From: Planctomycetota bacterium
Lineage (GTDB): Bacteria > Planctomycetota > MHYJ01 > WSZJ01 > JACPWG01
Reading direction: 5' to 3'
DNA length: 64,000 bases
Assembly (NCBI GenBank): GCA_016197205.1
Contig: JACPWG010000034.1
Location: 1 to 64,000 of the forward strand
Position numbers and translations under genes: made by a program. Of the stretch, positions 1 through 9,319 are shown one piece after another. Under the pieces are notes generated by a model. It did no database searches. It had not been told where the DNA came from and saw only the letters and a list, made by a program, of their open reading frames with translations. Every line of letters starts with the position of its first letter. The stretch's first letter is position 1.

Positions 1-1
1 G

Positions 2-622
2 GCCGCGAACGCCGAGGTCGCCGCGGACGTGCGCGCCGCCGCGGAGGCGTGGACCGGTTCCGACGACGGCGCGGTGCGGGCGCGCGGCCTCCTGGTGGCC
101 GCGCTTCTGGATCGCGGCGCGGGCGTCGCTCGGTGGCACGCCGCGGCCCGGGGCGATCGCGATGCCGGCGTGCGCGCGGCGCTGCTGGCGCATGCCCCGC
201 TCACCGGCCGCCGCGCCGAGGACGAAGGGGTGCTGGCGGCGCTGCTGGACGAGATCGAGTCGAGCGCCGACGCGGCGACGCGCCGGGCGGCCCTGGAGGG
301 GCTCACCGTGCGCCTCGCGGCGGCCGAGATCGAGCGTCTCGCGCTGGCTGCGGCCCGCGAGACCGACGCGGCGGTCCGCCAGGCCCTGGTGCGCGAAGTG
401 GCGGGCGGCGGCGCCGCAACGCCGCGCGTGATCGAGTTCCTCGCCGGCGCGGCCTTCGACGCCCAGGGTGACGACCTGACGCACGGTGTGGCGCGCGCCG
501 GTCTGGAGCAGCTCGAGGCCCGGACCCCGGGCGCGCTCGACGCTGCGCTGATGGCCCGCCTGCGCGCGGCTGCGGCGGCGCTGACCGCCGGGCCGGGGAG
601 CGACGCGGAGGTGGAAGGCTAG
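2..622 (+). CDS. HEAT-like repeat protein, C-terminal part
   Basis: The frame is open from the first base of the window to a TAG at 620-622, so this is the 3' end of a longer gene. About 206 residues are visible, rich in Ala, Arg, Leu and Glu and arranged as repeated amphipathic helix pairs (for example VRAALLAHAPL and TRRAALEGLTVRL). This pattern fits HEAT/armadillo-type solenoids, which usually mediate protein contacts. No catalytic motif, signal peptide or membrane segment is visible in this part. The function of the whole protein cannot be told from the fragment. An internal ATG at 29 is only an in-frame methionine. The gene is followed by a repeat-rich non-coding stretch. Confidence 0.6.
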   Translation, partial: AANAEVAADVRAAAEAWTGSDDGAVRARGLLVAALLDRGAGVARWHAAARGDRDAGVRAALLAHAPLTGRRAEDEGVLAALLDEIESSADAATRRAALEGLTVRLAAAEIERLALAAARETDAAVRQALVREVAGGGAATPRVIEFLAGAAFDAQGDDLTHGVARAGLEQLEARTPGALDAALMARLRAAAAALTAGPGSDAEVEG

Positions 623-1187
623 TAGAGCTTCAACATCGAGCCTGTGGGTGCGTCGCGGATTCAAAGGTTCAAGGCTCAATGAACAAGGCTCAATCAAGAC
701 TCAATGTGCAAGGCTCAGGGAGGCCGGAGTCCCCAACGCCGATCTTCCCAGGCTTGGTTCGTCAGCGGAATTCCGGAGATTCGGTCACGCACGCGAATCA
801 GGCGTTGAGCATTGAGTCTTGAGCATTGCTTGAACCTTGATCATTGAGAATTGAGCCTTCGTTCTCCGCCCCAGGCTTTCGAGGCGGGCCGGGGCCGCGA
901 GAGCCACCAAGCACCCACACAACCTGGATTGAAGCCCCACGAGCCAAGTCAGGCTCGCGCCCGAAACCCACTAACGAAGGATTGCGGAGTGCACGGCTTC
1001 CGAAATCGCGACCAGCTTTCAAGAAGTCGAACGACAGGGACCCAAAACAGGTCTTCGCGGACCGATGTCCCCGTGCGTAGTTCCGCGTACAGAGGCTGTA
1101 GCACAAGCCCCGAACACCGGGAACTCGGTGCCCGCGAAGCCGCAGGAAGGCTGGGGCGGCTGATCATGCGCGGCTTTGCGACAGCCT
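623..1187. other. Non-coding stretch with short repeats
   Basis: No convincing gene is seen. Bases 661-720 carry repeats of the unit CAAGGCTCAAT, and 800-860 carry a related set in the opposite orientation (GCATTGAGTCTTGAG), so the two blocks could pair. A composite dispersed repeat follows at 946-1046. The base composition is lower in G+C than the flanking genes. Confidence 0.6.
946..1046 (+). repeat. Composite dispersed repeat, copy 1 (without hairpin insert)
   Basis: The block runs from AAGTCAGGCTCG through CCCGAAACCCA to CACGGCTTCCGAAATCGCG and CAAGAAGTCGAAC. The same outer sequence recurs at 23770-23954, where about 85 bp containing a large hairpin are inserted in the middle, and in decayed form at 55431-55616. 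Confidence 0.75.
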
Positions 1188-1850
1188 CTACAGCAGGATC
1201 CGGATCCCGGAGGAGATCTGCGACGATCGGCGAAGGCCGGTCGGCGTCGGCCGGGCCGGCGCCACGCCGGCTACGAAGCCCAGTGCGGGCGGGAGCGTGG
1301 GGATGCGGACAGGGGTCGATCTCGCGTGCGCCGGGGTGACGCCGAGCAGGCGCGGCGTGGGGAAGGCGGTGTTCGCGACGCTGGTCGGGAGCGGTTCCGC
1401 GAGGACCAAGGGCACGCAGCGCGGGGTGGGATCGCAACCCGGGCTGGGCATGGCGCCGAAAGCGGGCGCCGGCGTAGGGCACGCGGAACGTCGCCCGGCG
1501 GCGGCGAGCAGTTGTTCGCGGACGCCGGCCGACAGCGACAGGAACTGGAACCCCGTGACCGACGCCACGCCGCCGACGAGCCGGTGCCAGCGACGCCGCG
1601 CGGCGAGGCGGAGCCTCATCCCTTCCTTCGGGAAAAAAAACTCTACGTGCAGGAGCGAAGGGAGTGGGGAGGTTCCGCGCGACAGGAGCTTTACGCCCCC
1701 GCCGCTCACGTCACCGACCACGGCGGGCGTGTAGGACGTGGGCGAAAGCGCGGCCGCGTCCCGAATCTGCACCACCAGGTTCGCGTTGATGCGCGGATCC
1801 ACTCGATGTTCCGAGGCCGGGGTCAAGCGCGCGATGTAGGGTTGCGACAT
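1188..1850 (-). CDS. PilZ domain protein, probable c-di-GMP receptor
   Basis: This 220-residue soluble protein has both signatures of c-di-GMP-binding PilZ domains: RxxxR (R16-V-D-P-R20) and D/NxSxxG (D47-V-S-G-G-G52). The PilZ barrel spans roughly residues 12-120. The remaining C-terminal 100 residues are rich in Pro, Ala and Thr and probably disordered. The start is set at the ATG at 1850 because GAGGAGG lies 8 bases upstream, and the first domain motif begins soon after. In the known family such proteins control motility, pili or polysaccharide in response to c-di-GMP. The partner here is not shown by the context, because both flanks are long non-coding stretches. The window also carries pili genes (34-55 kb) that could be targets, which is inference. 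Confidence 0.85.
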   Translation of the reverse strand: MSQPYIARLTPASEHRVDPRINANLVVQIRDAAALSPTSYTPAVVGDVSGGGVKLLSRGTSPLPSLLHVEFFFPKEGMRLRLAARRRWHRLVGGVASVTGFQFLSLSAGVREQLLAAAGRRSACPTPAPAFGAMPSPGCDPTPRCVPLVLAEPLPTSVANTAFPTPRLLGVTPAHARSTPVRIPTLPPALGFVAGVAPARPTPTGLRRSSQISSGIRILL

Positions 1851-2526
1851 GTCTGTTCCTCCTCGGCGGTGACTTTGCCCTACTACCGCAACTCCCTTGC
1901 CCATTTCCGGCCGAGGACGCAGCGAGACCCTAACCGCAGTTCGCGGCGGGGGCACCAGCCAGGATGAGAGGAGTTGTAACTCTCGGGGTTTCCGAGAGAA
2001 GGGCCCGGGGGTAACCAGCGTTACGCGACGGGAACCCGGAAGCGAAAGGGCACCGGGGAAGTTCCGGGGTCGGGCGCGGGCCGCCCCTTGGCGGAGTGGA
2101 CGTCAAGGGAGGCTTACAGCGGCCGGGGGGAGGCTACCCATCCCAACGTGGGCAGTCGCAACCAGAGCCCGCTGACGAATGACCAAGCTCCAACTCGGGC
2201 GAAGGCCCGAAACCCAAAGACCAAGGCGAAGGCGCAATTTTCAATGTTCAAGGCTCAATCAAGACTCAAGGCCCAATTTTCAACTCGGGCCGTCCACGGA
2301 CTCGGGACGCAGGGCAGGGTTGAACCGGGGTAACGAACTTCGCCCGCTCAAAGGGAGCATAACGTGGACATGACCTGAATTCCGGAAAGGGCTTACGAGC
2401 AATCGAGGACGCTTCTGGCATTCAGGATCGTGTCCCCCGTTTTGCGGTCGTTTTGAACCATGCCGATTTTCGCATGCGACGCGAGTGTTGCGGAGGGATA
2501 GCGAGAAAACGGCTGGGGGCGCGGGG
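1851..2526. other. Non-coding stretch with short repeats
   Basis: Nothing gene-like was found on either strand. Bases 2238-2286 hold a second block of the CAAGGCTCAAT family seen at 661-720. A short hairpin CTCTCGG/CCGAGAG lies near 1979-1997. No clear promoter for the PilZ gene was found. Confidence 0.5.
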
Positions 2527-3387
2527 TCACTTGCCCCGGACGGGACGATCCAGGGCATCGCGGAGGCGCTGCGACAAGGGGCCCGGCCGGCCGTCGGCGA
2601 TCGGATGGCCGGCCCATTGCACGACCGGGACGATCCCGCGGAGCGAGTTGGTCAGGAACACTTCGTCCGCCTCGCCGAGGAGAGCGCCCTCGATGCGTCC
2701 CTCTCGAGGATTCATGCCGGAGAGGGCGGCGAGCGCCAGGACGCGCGCACGGGCGACGCCGGGCAGGATGCCGGTTTCGATGCTCGGCGTGAAGAGGCGA
2801 CCGCCAAGCACCAGGAAGACGTTGGACACGCAGCCCTCGGCCAGGTCCCCGGTCTCGGTGAAGAAAATCGCTTCCCAATGGCCGGCGCGGCGGACCAACC
2901 CCAGCGAGTCGTACTGCTCGAGCCGGCTGAGGGTCTTGTGCCGGTGAAGCAGCGAGCCGGCCTTGCGCACGTGCGGGGACGCGGCCGCGGAGACGCCGCG
3001 CGCCGCCCCGGCGCCAAGATCCCCGGGCAGCGGCGTGAGTTCGAGGGCGACGGTCGGCGAGGCCCTTTCGCCGCCCGCCGCCGTGCCGGCGCCCGGCGTG
3101 AGGACGATGCGCAGGGCCGCTTCGGGGAGGTCGTTTTTGCGAACGAGCGTCGCGACCGCACGGCCCAGCTCGGCCGCGGAGGGCGGCGCGGGCAGCCCAA
3201 GCTGCGTTGCCGATCTCCGCATGCGCGCCGCATGGGGCGCGAGCCAGCGAGGGACGCCCGCGATGACTCGCAGCGTCTCGAACAGCCCCACGCCCGCACG
3301 GAAGCCCAGGTCGGCCAACGACACGGCCGCGGCGCGGGCCTCCACGCACCGGCCATCCAGCCAGACCGTCCGGCGATCCTCGGTCAT
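2527..3387 (-). CDS. pabC: Aminodeoxychorismate lyase / class IV aminotransferase
   Basis: A 286-residue fold-type IV PLP enzyme. K151 in HKTLSRLEQY fits the position of the PLP lysine, and the family motif ETGDLAEGCVSNVF follows (near residue 184). The LADLGFRAGVGLFETLR segment near the N terminus is typical of PabC and branched-chain/D-amino-acid aminotransferases. The role as aminodeoxychorismate lyase (4-amino-4-deoxychorismate to p-aminobenzoate plus pyruvate, folate synthesis) is favoured because the neighbouring upstream gene on the same strand is pabB. The ATG at 3387 has GGGAGG 6 bases upstream. A D-amino-acid or branched-chain aminotransferase is the alternative. A 334-bp gap separates it from pabB, so it may have its own promoter. 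Confidence 0.85.
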   Translation of the reverse strand: MTEDRRTVWLDGRCVEARAAAVSLADLGFRAGVGLFETLRVIAGVPRWLAPHAARMRRSATQLGLPAPPSAAELGRAVATLVRKNDLPEAALRIVLTPGAGTAAGGERASPTVALELTPLPGDLGAGAARGVSAAASPHVRKAGSLLHRHKTLSRLEQYDSLGLVRRAGHWEAIFFTETGDLAEGCVSNVFLVLGGRLFTPSIETGILPGVARARVLALAALSGMNPREGRIEGALLGEADEVFLTNSLRGIVPVVQWAGHPIADGRPGPLSQRLRDALDRPVRGK

Positions 3388-3721
3388 GTCGCCTCCCAGT
3401 CGGGAGCACGGCAGCGCCGTGCCCCTACACTTGTCGCAGCCGAGCCGTCCCCGTCCCTCCGCCTCTCCGGGCGCAAATTCGAGTCCCGGTGCTGCCCCCT
3501 CGTGGGCATGAGCGTGTCTGCGAATGGCCGAGACGCCGAAATTCGCCAAGCGCGGGCACGGCCGCGACGACCTCTGGTGAAAAATCCGAGGACCGCGGAA
3601 ATTTTGCCCACCTGCCAGGTCCGTCTCGCACTCGAAACCGAAAGGGAACCACGGATTTCACAGCGCAGCCGGGATCCGAAGGGTGTTCGAGAGTCGTCAG
3701 CCGATTCTCAGCTCTCCCTTC
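3388..3721. other. Gap between pabC and pabB with dispersed repeat fragments
   Basis: No gene is seen. It contains a small palindrome GCACGGC/GCCGTGC (3406-3422), also found near 15250, and at 3648-3670 the phrase ACCACGGATTTCACAGCGC, which recurs in altered form near 36542 and 49364. Confidence 0.5.
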
Positions 3722-5119
3722 TCACTTGTCAAATCCGTCGATTTCCAGCACACGAAACAGCCCGGCCGCCTTCGCCAGCGTCTCCTCGTACTCCGCCTGC
3801 GGATCGGAGTCCGCCACGATGCCGCCGCCCACCTGGAACGTGAGCCCACGCTTTCCGACCTCCAAGAGCCGGATCCCGATCGAGAGGTCCGCGCTCCCGT
3901 CGAACCCCAGATACCCCAGCGCGCCCGTGTACACGTTTCGCGCGGTCGGCTCCAGCTCGTCGATGATCTCCATCGCGCGGATCTTCGGCACGCCGGTGAT
4001 CGAGCCGCCCGGAAACGTGGCCTTCACCAGGTCTACGACATCCACGCCCCCACGCAGGTCTCCTTCCACCGTGGCCACGAGGTGAAACACCGTCGGGTAC
4101 GCCTCGAGCACCCGCGGCTCGGTCACTCGGACGCTGCCCAGCTCGCAGACCCGGCCCAGGTCGTTGCGCTCCAGGTCGACGATCATCGCCAGCTCCGCGT
4201 TGTCTTTCTCGCTCGCCACCAGCTCTCGCCCCAGCCGCGCGTCCTCGCGCGCGTTGCCCCCCCGGCGGCGCGTCCCCTTGATCGGCCGCGTCTCGACGTG
4301 CCGCCCTTCCACCCGCAGGAACCGCTCGGGCGACGCGCTCACCACCGACCGGCCGCCCATGCGGAGAAGCGCCGAAAAGGGCGCGGGATTCAGGCGGCGC
4401 ATCCGGTCGAAGAGCCGGGCGGGCTCCGCCGCGCCCTCCACGGAAAACCGCTGGGACAGGTTCACCTGGTAGATGTCACCCGCCGCGATATAGGCCTGCG
4501 CGCATTCGACCGCTGCGCAATACTGCTCCCGCGAAAACGTCGACGCGGCCCCCGTCGCGTGCCTCCGGCCCTCGCTCCGCGCGACCTGTTCAACCGCTCG
4601 TTGCCGAACGCCACCCGACGCTCCGTCCCCCTCCGCTCCCGCGCCGCCCCCGACCCGAAAGGTCTTCCCGCGCATGCGGTCGAGCGCCCAGAACGAGTCG
4701 TAGAACGCGAAGTACAGGCTCGGAAAACGCACGTCGTCCCTGGCGCGGGCCGGCACGTCCTCCAGCAACGTTCGCAGCCCGTACCCGAAGTAGCCGACCG
4801 CGCCTCCTTGGAACGGAAGCCCGCTCGCGCCGCGCTCGCGCCTTCCCCGCGCGAGCAGCGCCTTCAGCGCCGCGAACGGATCCCCCTCCCAGCGCACCGT
4901 GCCCTCCCCCGGGCGAGCCAGCGCCAAGCGCCGGCCGCGCGCCGAAAGGACGCAGCGCGGGCGCGTGCCCCAGAAACTGAAGCGCCCCAGTCGCGGATCC
5001 GGAAGGCTACTGTCGAGCCAGAACCCGTGCGGGGATCGACCCGCGAGGTCCACGAGCGGGTTCCGCTCCCCCACCTCCACGACGAAAAGCGGGGCCGGGT
5101 AGGAGCGGCTGCGCGGCAT
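3722..5119 (-). CDS. pabB: Aminodeoxychorismate synthase component I
   Basis: A 465-residue chorismate-binding enzyme. It holds the full C-terminal catalytic region, including TRPIKGTRRRGG, ELAMIVDLERNDLGRV, TFPGGSITGVPKIRAME and a QVGGGIVADSDP end. The lysine in PIKGT is diagnostic of PabB (anthranilate synthase TrpE has PIAGT), so it should convert chorismate with ammonia to 4-amino-4-deoxychorismate for folate. An N-terminal ADC-synthase domain covers about residues 1-170, and a short insert rich in Gly/Arg follows. The start at 5119 has GGAAAGG upstream. An ATG at 5137 would lie only about 7 bases behind the predicted transcription start. The glutaminase partner PabA is not in the window. 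Confidence 0.93.
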   Translation of the reverse strand: MPRSRSYPAPLFVVEVGERNPLVDLAGRSPHGFWLDSSLPDPRLGRFSFWGTRPRCVLSARGRRLALARPGEGTVRWEGDPFAALKALLARGRRERGASGLPFQGGAVGYFGYGLRTLLEDVPARARDDVRFPSLYFAFYDSFWALDRMRGKTFRVGGGAGAEGDGASGGVRQRAVEQVARSEGRRHATGAASTFSREQYCAAVECAQAYIAAGDIYQVNLSQRFSVEGAAEPARLFDRMRRLNPAPFSALLRMGGRSVVSASPERFLRVEGRHVETRPIKGTRRRGGNAREDARLGRELVASEKDNAELAMIVDLERNDLGRVCELGSVRVTEPRVLEAYPTVFHLVATVEGDLRGGVDVVDLVKATFPGGSITGVPKIRAMEIIDELEPTARNVYTGALGYLGFDGSADLSIGIRLLEVGKRGLTFQVGGGIVADSDPQAEYEETLAKAAGLFRVLEIDGFDK

Positions 5120-5150
5120 GAAGGCGTGCCTTTCCATGGATGGGTTCGCA

Positions 5151-5179
5151 ACTCTAATCCGAGGCGGGGGAAACGTCAA
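5151..5179 (-). promoter_or_regulatory. Predicted sigma-70 promoter of pabB
   Basis: Read on the minus strand: TTGACG (5179-5174), 17-bp spacer, TAGAGT (5156-5151). The start of transcription would be near 5144, 25 bases before the chosen ATG. Confidence 0.55.
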
Positions 5180-5243
5180 CGGAATTTTCGGCCCGTCGGC
5201 AGCTCGTCCGGACCTCGCCGCCCGCTGAAATCCCAAAAAGTCT

Positions 5244-5271
5244 TTGACTCCCCCTCGACCGCTGCTATACT
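5244..5271 (+). promoter_or_regulatory. Predicted sigma-70 promoter of the 1248-residue kinase-like gene
   Basis: TTGACT (5244-5249), 16-bp spacer, TATACT (5266-5271). Transcription would start near 5278, giving a leader of about 28 bases. It is divergent from the pabB promoter, whose -35 box lies about 65 bp away. Confidence 0.65.
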
Positions 5272-5305
5272 GGCCCGACGGTTCCCTTTACCGAGGACAG
5301 GGTTG

Positions 5306-8300
5306 ATGTCGCGCATCAAGAATATCCTCTTCGGCAAGATCGCCGTAAGCACCAAGTTCATCACCGAAGAGCAACTCGACGAGTGTCTCCTCGCCCAGCG
5401 CGAGCTCGAGACGCGCGGCGGGGCCGCCCCGCGCCTCGGCGAGATCCTCGAGCAAAAAGGCTATCTCACCCGCCAGCAGATCCGCTCCCTCCTTGAGACG
5501 ATGCACAGCATGCAGCGCCGTCTCTTCGGGGAGATCGCGATCACCTTCCACTTCGTCACGCTCGAACAGGTCCAGACCGCACTGGAAATCCAGCGCTACC
5601 TCAAGAATTCCCAGGACACGGTGCCCCTCTTCGGCCAGGCCCTTGTCACCTACCGCCAATACTTGAAGTCGATGGGGACCTCCACGACGCTCCCCAAGGT
5701 GGGAGAGGTCCTCCAGTCCATGGGCTACCTCAAGCCCCACCAGGTGGAGGTCATTCTCCAGGAACAAGGCAAGAAGCTCGTCGACTGCGACAACTGCGGC
5801 GCGAGCCTGAACATCTCGAAGTTCAAGGCCGGACAAAAAATCAAGTGCGGCCAGTGCAGCTCGGTCCTGGAGCTGCTGAAGGACGAGGCCGGCAACGTCG
5901 AGGCGCGGCTGCTCCAGGATCGCGAACCCGCGCTCGCCGTGGGCTCCGCGGCCTCGCCCGCCGGCGCCGCGGCAGGAGCGGCTTCGGCCCCGAACGGGCC
6001 GGAGGCCCTCTTCTCCCCCGTATCCGCGGCGACGGGCGCACCGCCGGGCGGCGGGCCGGGACCCGGCCTCGAGCTCAAGGAGCGCGACAAGGGCGTCGAG
6101 CTGAACCTGCAAAAGCCCGCGACGCTCGGCGACTTCCAGGTCCTGTTCCGCCTCGGCCAGGATTCCACGGGCATCCTGTACAAGGCGCAGCAGCTCTCGA
6201 AGAACCGGCCCGTCGTGCTCAAGCTCATGAACCCCTCCTCCATGGAGGACCCCGCCTTCTCCAAGCGCTTCATGGAGGAGGCAAAAAAAATGGCCGGGCT
6301 CGACCACCCGGGCATCAAGAAGATCTTCTCCATCGGCCGGATCGCGGAGAGGTTCTACGTGGCGATGGAGTACGTGGAGGGGGAGTCGGTCCACAAGCTC
6401 CTCGAGCGCGAAGGGAAGCTGCCCGCGGCGCGGGCGATCTCCATCGCGAGCCGGGTCGGCGAGGCCCTGGCCTTCGCCTGGCAAAACGGCGTCCTCCACG
6501 GCGATCTCCGCCCCTCCAACATCCTGGTGCTGAACTCGGGCGAGGTGAAGCTCGCCCAGCTCGGCCTCGCCACGAAGTCCACGGAGAACATCCTCACGAT
6601 TTCGAAGAGCGGGCAGCTCGCGCCCTTCTACATCGCCCCCGAGCAGGTCACGGAGGACCGGGAGCTGGATTGCAGGACCGACATCTATTCCCTCGGCGCC
6701 ACGCTCTTCCACATGATCACCGGTCGCCCGCCCTACCAGGGGCAGTCCCCCTTTGAAATCCTCGTGCGCCTCACCGAAGAGACCATCCCCCCGCTCAAGT
6801 TCTTCGACCCCACCATCCCCGATTCCGTCTGCAAGATGGTGGAGAAGATGCTCGAGGCCGAGCCCGAGGAGCGCTATCCCTCCTACGAGCAGCTCCTCCT
6901 GGATCTCCGGGACGCCGAGGGCGCGGTCCAGGCCGCGCCGAGCCTGGGCGCGACCGCTCAGGTCGCCATGCCCCCGGTGAGCCCGCAGTTCACCGACCCC
7001 GGCATGACCCCGCAACGCCCCTTCCAGTATGTGCCGGCTCCGGGCGAGGAAGTCGGCGGCACGGGCCTCGAACTGGCCGAGCAGGCCGCGCCGCGAAAGA
7101 CGATCGGCGAAACACGCGGCGCAGCCTCCGCGGCCCCGAGCCGCATGCCCATGGTCGCGGGGCTCCTCGTGCTCCTGCTCGTGGCCGGCGGCGGCTACTA
7201 CGTGTACAGCCGACCGCAGGACAGCGGAGGGCCGGTCGCCACCGCCTTCGACACCCTGGTGAAGGACCTCGAGGGCAAGCCCCAGGATTTCGTCTACCAA
7301 TTCCAGCATATCGACGACTTCCTCGCCCAACACCCGAATGACCCGCAACTCGCGGACGCTCGGAAACTCCGCGCGACGACCGAGCGGCACAGGGAGGAGT
7401 CCGCCGGCCGCGAGTTCGAGACCCTCCAGGCCGATATTGCGAGTTCCATCTCCCGGGAGCAGTACGCGGAGGCGCTCGGTCGCTTCGATCAGTGGCCCGC
7501 CGGGTTCCGGACGCCCGACTGGACCGAGAAGCTGAACCTGGAGAAGGCGAAGACCCGCGACCAGATCAGCCAGAAGTTCCGGGCCGCGGCCTCCGCCATC
7601 AAGGCCACCTTCCAGGAGAAGAAGGAATTCGAGGCCGCGCGGGCCGAGCTTGCGGAGTGGCAGCGCAGGTTCGCCGGCATCGATGACCTGCTCGCCCAGG
7701 TGCAGGCCGAGCTGACCACGATCACGGGCTGGCAAAAGAAAATCGAGGAGGAACAGCAACAGCGCAAGGATCAGGAGGCGCTCGAGTGTTCCAGGAAGTG
7801 CTTCGAGGAGACGCGGGACGCCGCGACGAAGCTGGCGGACGCGATGAACTTCGAGGGCGCCGCGGATCGCTGCGCGCAGGTGGAGGCGGGTTCCCTCTCC
7901 CCTCCACACTCCCAAAAGCTTGAAGAGCTGAAGAACGAATTTCTGGCCCAGAAGTCGGCCATCGAGCGGCTGAAGGCGCGTTTGCAGACCCGCCTGGGGG
8001 ACATGGTCACGGCCAAGGCGCCGCAGGACGATTTCCCCAAGGTCCAAACCGCCGATGCCGGGGGCGAGAAGTCCGCTCCCAAGCGGCTGGCCGGCAGCAC
8101 CGCGGACGGCGTGGACGCGGACGGCCATCACTATCTGTGGAACGAGCTGACCGTCCAGAGCGTGTACGAGTTGGCGGCGTGGGTGACGAATCCCACGGTC
8201 CCCGTGGAGCACCTGGAGCTGGGCCTCTTCTGCCTCCGCCACGGGCTGCCCCTGGAGGCCGAGAAGGAGTTCGAGGCCTTCGCCAAGAACTCGACGGACC

Positions 8301-9052
8301 GGGCGCGCGTGCAGCCCTACCTGGACCTCGTCGAGGAGAAATTCCGGGCCGCCGCGGCGGAGCTGCTCGCCACGGCCAAGGAGGCGTCGGCGCGACGGGA
8401 CTCCACCGCCGCGCTCGAGGCGCTGCTCACCCTTCGAACGAAATACGGGGAGCGCGAATTTTCGAGGAAGAACGCGGAGGAGCTGGAGCAGGTTTTCCGG
8501 CAGGCCTTCCTCGGCCGGATCGTGGACAGCTCGAAGCCCGGCGACCTATATGACTGGAGCGATGCGGGCCAGCTCGGCAAGTGGAGCACCGGCAAAGACT
8601 CCCTCTGGAACGTGCAGGACGGCGTGCTGACGGCGAAGGGCTCCGCCGGCCGCCTCGACAAGACCGCCGGGGGCAACGTCACCGAGCTGGCGGGCATGTT
8701 CTACGTCTCCGCAAGCGACCGCAAGCCGATCTTGAAAGTGCGCCTTGGCTCCTACGAGATCAAGATCATGGACACCGGCGTGGTCTACTGCAAGGACACG
8801 AAGCAGAACCTGCAGAAGAATACCAACGAGAAGGTCCTGCCGAATACCTGGTACCACTTCCGCATCCTGCGCCAGAAGCAGGGGACCGCCGACCAGGTGC
8901 AGCTCCTGTTGAACGATCACTTGATGACCGCGTTCGACGGCTCGGGAGCGCGCGACTCGGTCTCCATCGAGTTCGAGCTGAAGGGCATCCCCCGACCGGT
9001 CGCCACCGCGCCCATCCGCTTCGACAACATCCTCGTCCGCCCGGACGAGTAG
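5306..9052 (+). CDS. GspE-N/zinc-ribbon/pseudokinase membrane fusion protein
   Basis: A protein of 1248 residues with an unusual domain order. Residues 1-150 hold two or three repeats like the N-terminal GspE/MshEN domain (FGKIAVSTKFITEEQLDE, LGEILEQKGYLTRQQI). Residues 159-190 form a CxxC...CxxC zinc ribbon. Residues 273-540 form a Ser/Thr kinase-like domain. Its ATP-anchoring lysine is kept (VVLKLM), but HRDLK is HGDLR (near residue 395) and the DFG motif is QLG (near 416), so loss of catalysis is likely. A membrane helix lies at about 614-636. A coiled-coil-rich region then leads to a C-terminal beta-sandwich (1075-1248) resembling DUF1080/LamG-type domains. The start follows a consensus-like promoter with GAGGA upstream. 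It probably acts as a membrane scaffold or receptor; the ligand is unknown. Confidence 0.85.
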   Translation: MSRIKNILFGKIAVSTKFITEEQLDECLLAQRELETRGGAAPRLGEILEQKGYLTRQQIRSLLETMHSMQRRLFGEIAITFHFVTLEQVQTALEIQRYLKNSQDTVPLFGQALVTYRQYLKSMGTSTTLPKVGEVLQSMGYLKPHQVEVILQEQGKKLVDCDNCGASLNISKFKAGQKIKCGQCSSVLELLKDEAGNVEARLLQDREPALAVGSAASPAGAAAGAASAPNGPEALFSPVSAATGAPPGGGPGPGLELKERDKGVELNLQKPATLGDFQVLFRLGQDSTGILYKAQQLSKNRPVVLKLMNPSSMEDPAFSKRFMEEAKKMAGLDHPGIKKIFSIGRIAERFYVAMEYVEGESVHKLLEREGKLPAARAISIASRVGEALAFAWQNGVLHGDLRPSNILVLNSGEVKLAQLGLATKSTENILTISKSGQLAPFYIAPEQVTEDRELDCRTDIYSLGATLFHMITGRPPYQGQSPFEILVRLTEETIPPLKFFDPTIPDSVCKMVEKMLEAEPEERYPSYEQLLLDLRDAEGAVQAAPSLGATAQVAMPPVSPQFTDPGMTPQRPFQYVPAPGEEVGGTGLELAEQAAPRKTIGETRGAASAAPSRMPMVAGLLVLLLVAGGGYYVYSRPQDSGGPVATAFDTLVKDLEGKPQDFVYQFQHIDDFLAQHPNDPQLADARKLRATTERHREESAGREFETLQADIASSISREQYAEALGRFDQWPAGFRTPDWTEKLNLEKAKTRDQISQKFRAAASAIKATFQEKKEFEAARAELAEWQRRFAGIDDLLAQVQAELTTITGWQKKIEEEQQQRKDQEALECSRKCFEETRDAATKLADAMNFEGAADRCAQVEAGSLSPPHSQKLEELKNEFLAQKSAIERLKARLQTRLGDMVTAKAPQDDFPKVQTADAGGEKSAPKRLAGSTADGVDADGHHYLWNELTVQSVYELAAWVTNPTVPVEHLELGLFCLRHGLPLEAEKEFEAFAKNSTDRARVQPYLDLVEEKFRAAAAELLATAKEASARRDSTAALEALLTLRTKYGEREFSRKNAEELEQVFRQAFLGRIVDSSKPGDLYDWSDAGQLGKWSTGKDSLWNVQDGVLTAKGSAGRLDKTAGGNVTELAGMFYVSASDRKPILKVRLGSYEIKIMDTGVVYCKDTKQNLQKNTNEKVLPNTWYHFRILRQKQGTADQVQLLLNDHLMTAFDGSGARDSVSIEFELKGIPRPVATAPIRFDNILVRPDE

Positions 9053-9093
9053 CCCGAAGTGCGCCCACGCGCTGCCTCCCCCCGCTCCACTCC

Positions 9094-9172
9094 CCCCGCT
9101 ACGCCTCGCTCACGCGCCTCGCTGCCGGCCACCCTCGCGTTCGCCTCGGGCCGACGGATTTCCGAGGACAGG
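9094..9172. repeat. Probable decayed half copy of the 164-bp palindromic element
   Basis: TACGCCTCGCTCACGCGCCTC, shortened here to TACGCCTCGCTC plus GCGCCTCGC, GGCCA and TTCGCCT in the same order and spacing as the right half of the four full elements, ends in GACGGATTTCCG. It lies about 40 bp behind the stop codon at 9052. The left half cannot be recognised. Confidence 0.45.
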
Positions 9173-9319
9173 TCATTCGGGTCGCTTCAGACGCACCGAG
9201 GCACTTCGCACAAAGCCCCCCCCCCCCGGGAGGCGTGGGCCTCCTGCCCGCGCGAATGGCCGCAGGTCACAAGACTTGCAGCGACTCGGTGACGCGCCTG
9301 TCCGGGTGTTGTCGACGCG

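Noticed and set aside
2393..3409. Alternative Arg/Gly/Pro-rich minus frame over pabC
   Set aside because: Shadow of the pabC frame with no family match.
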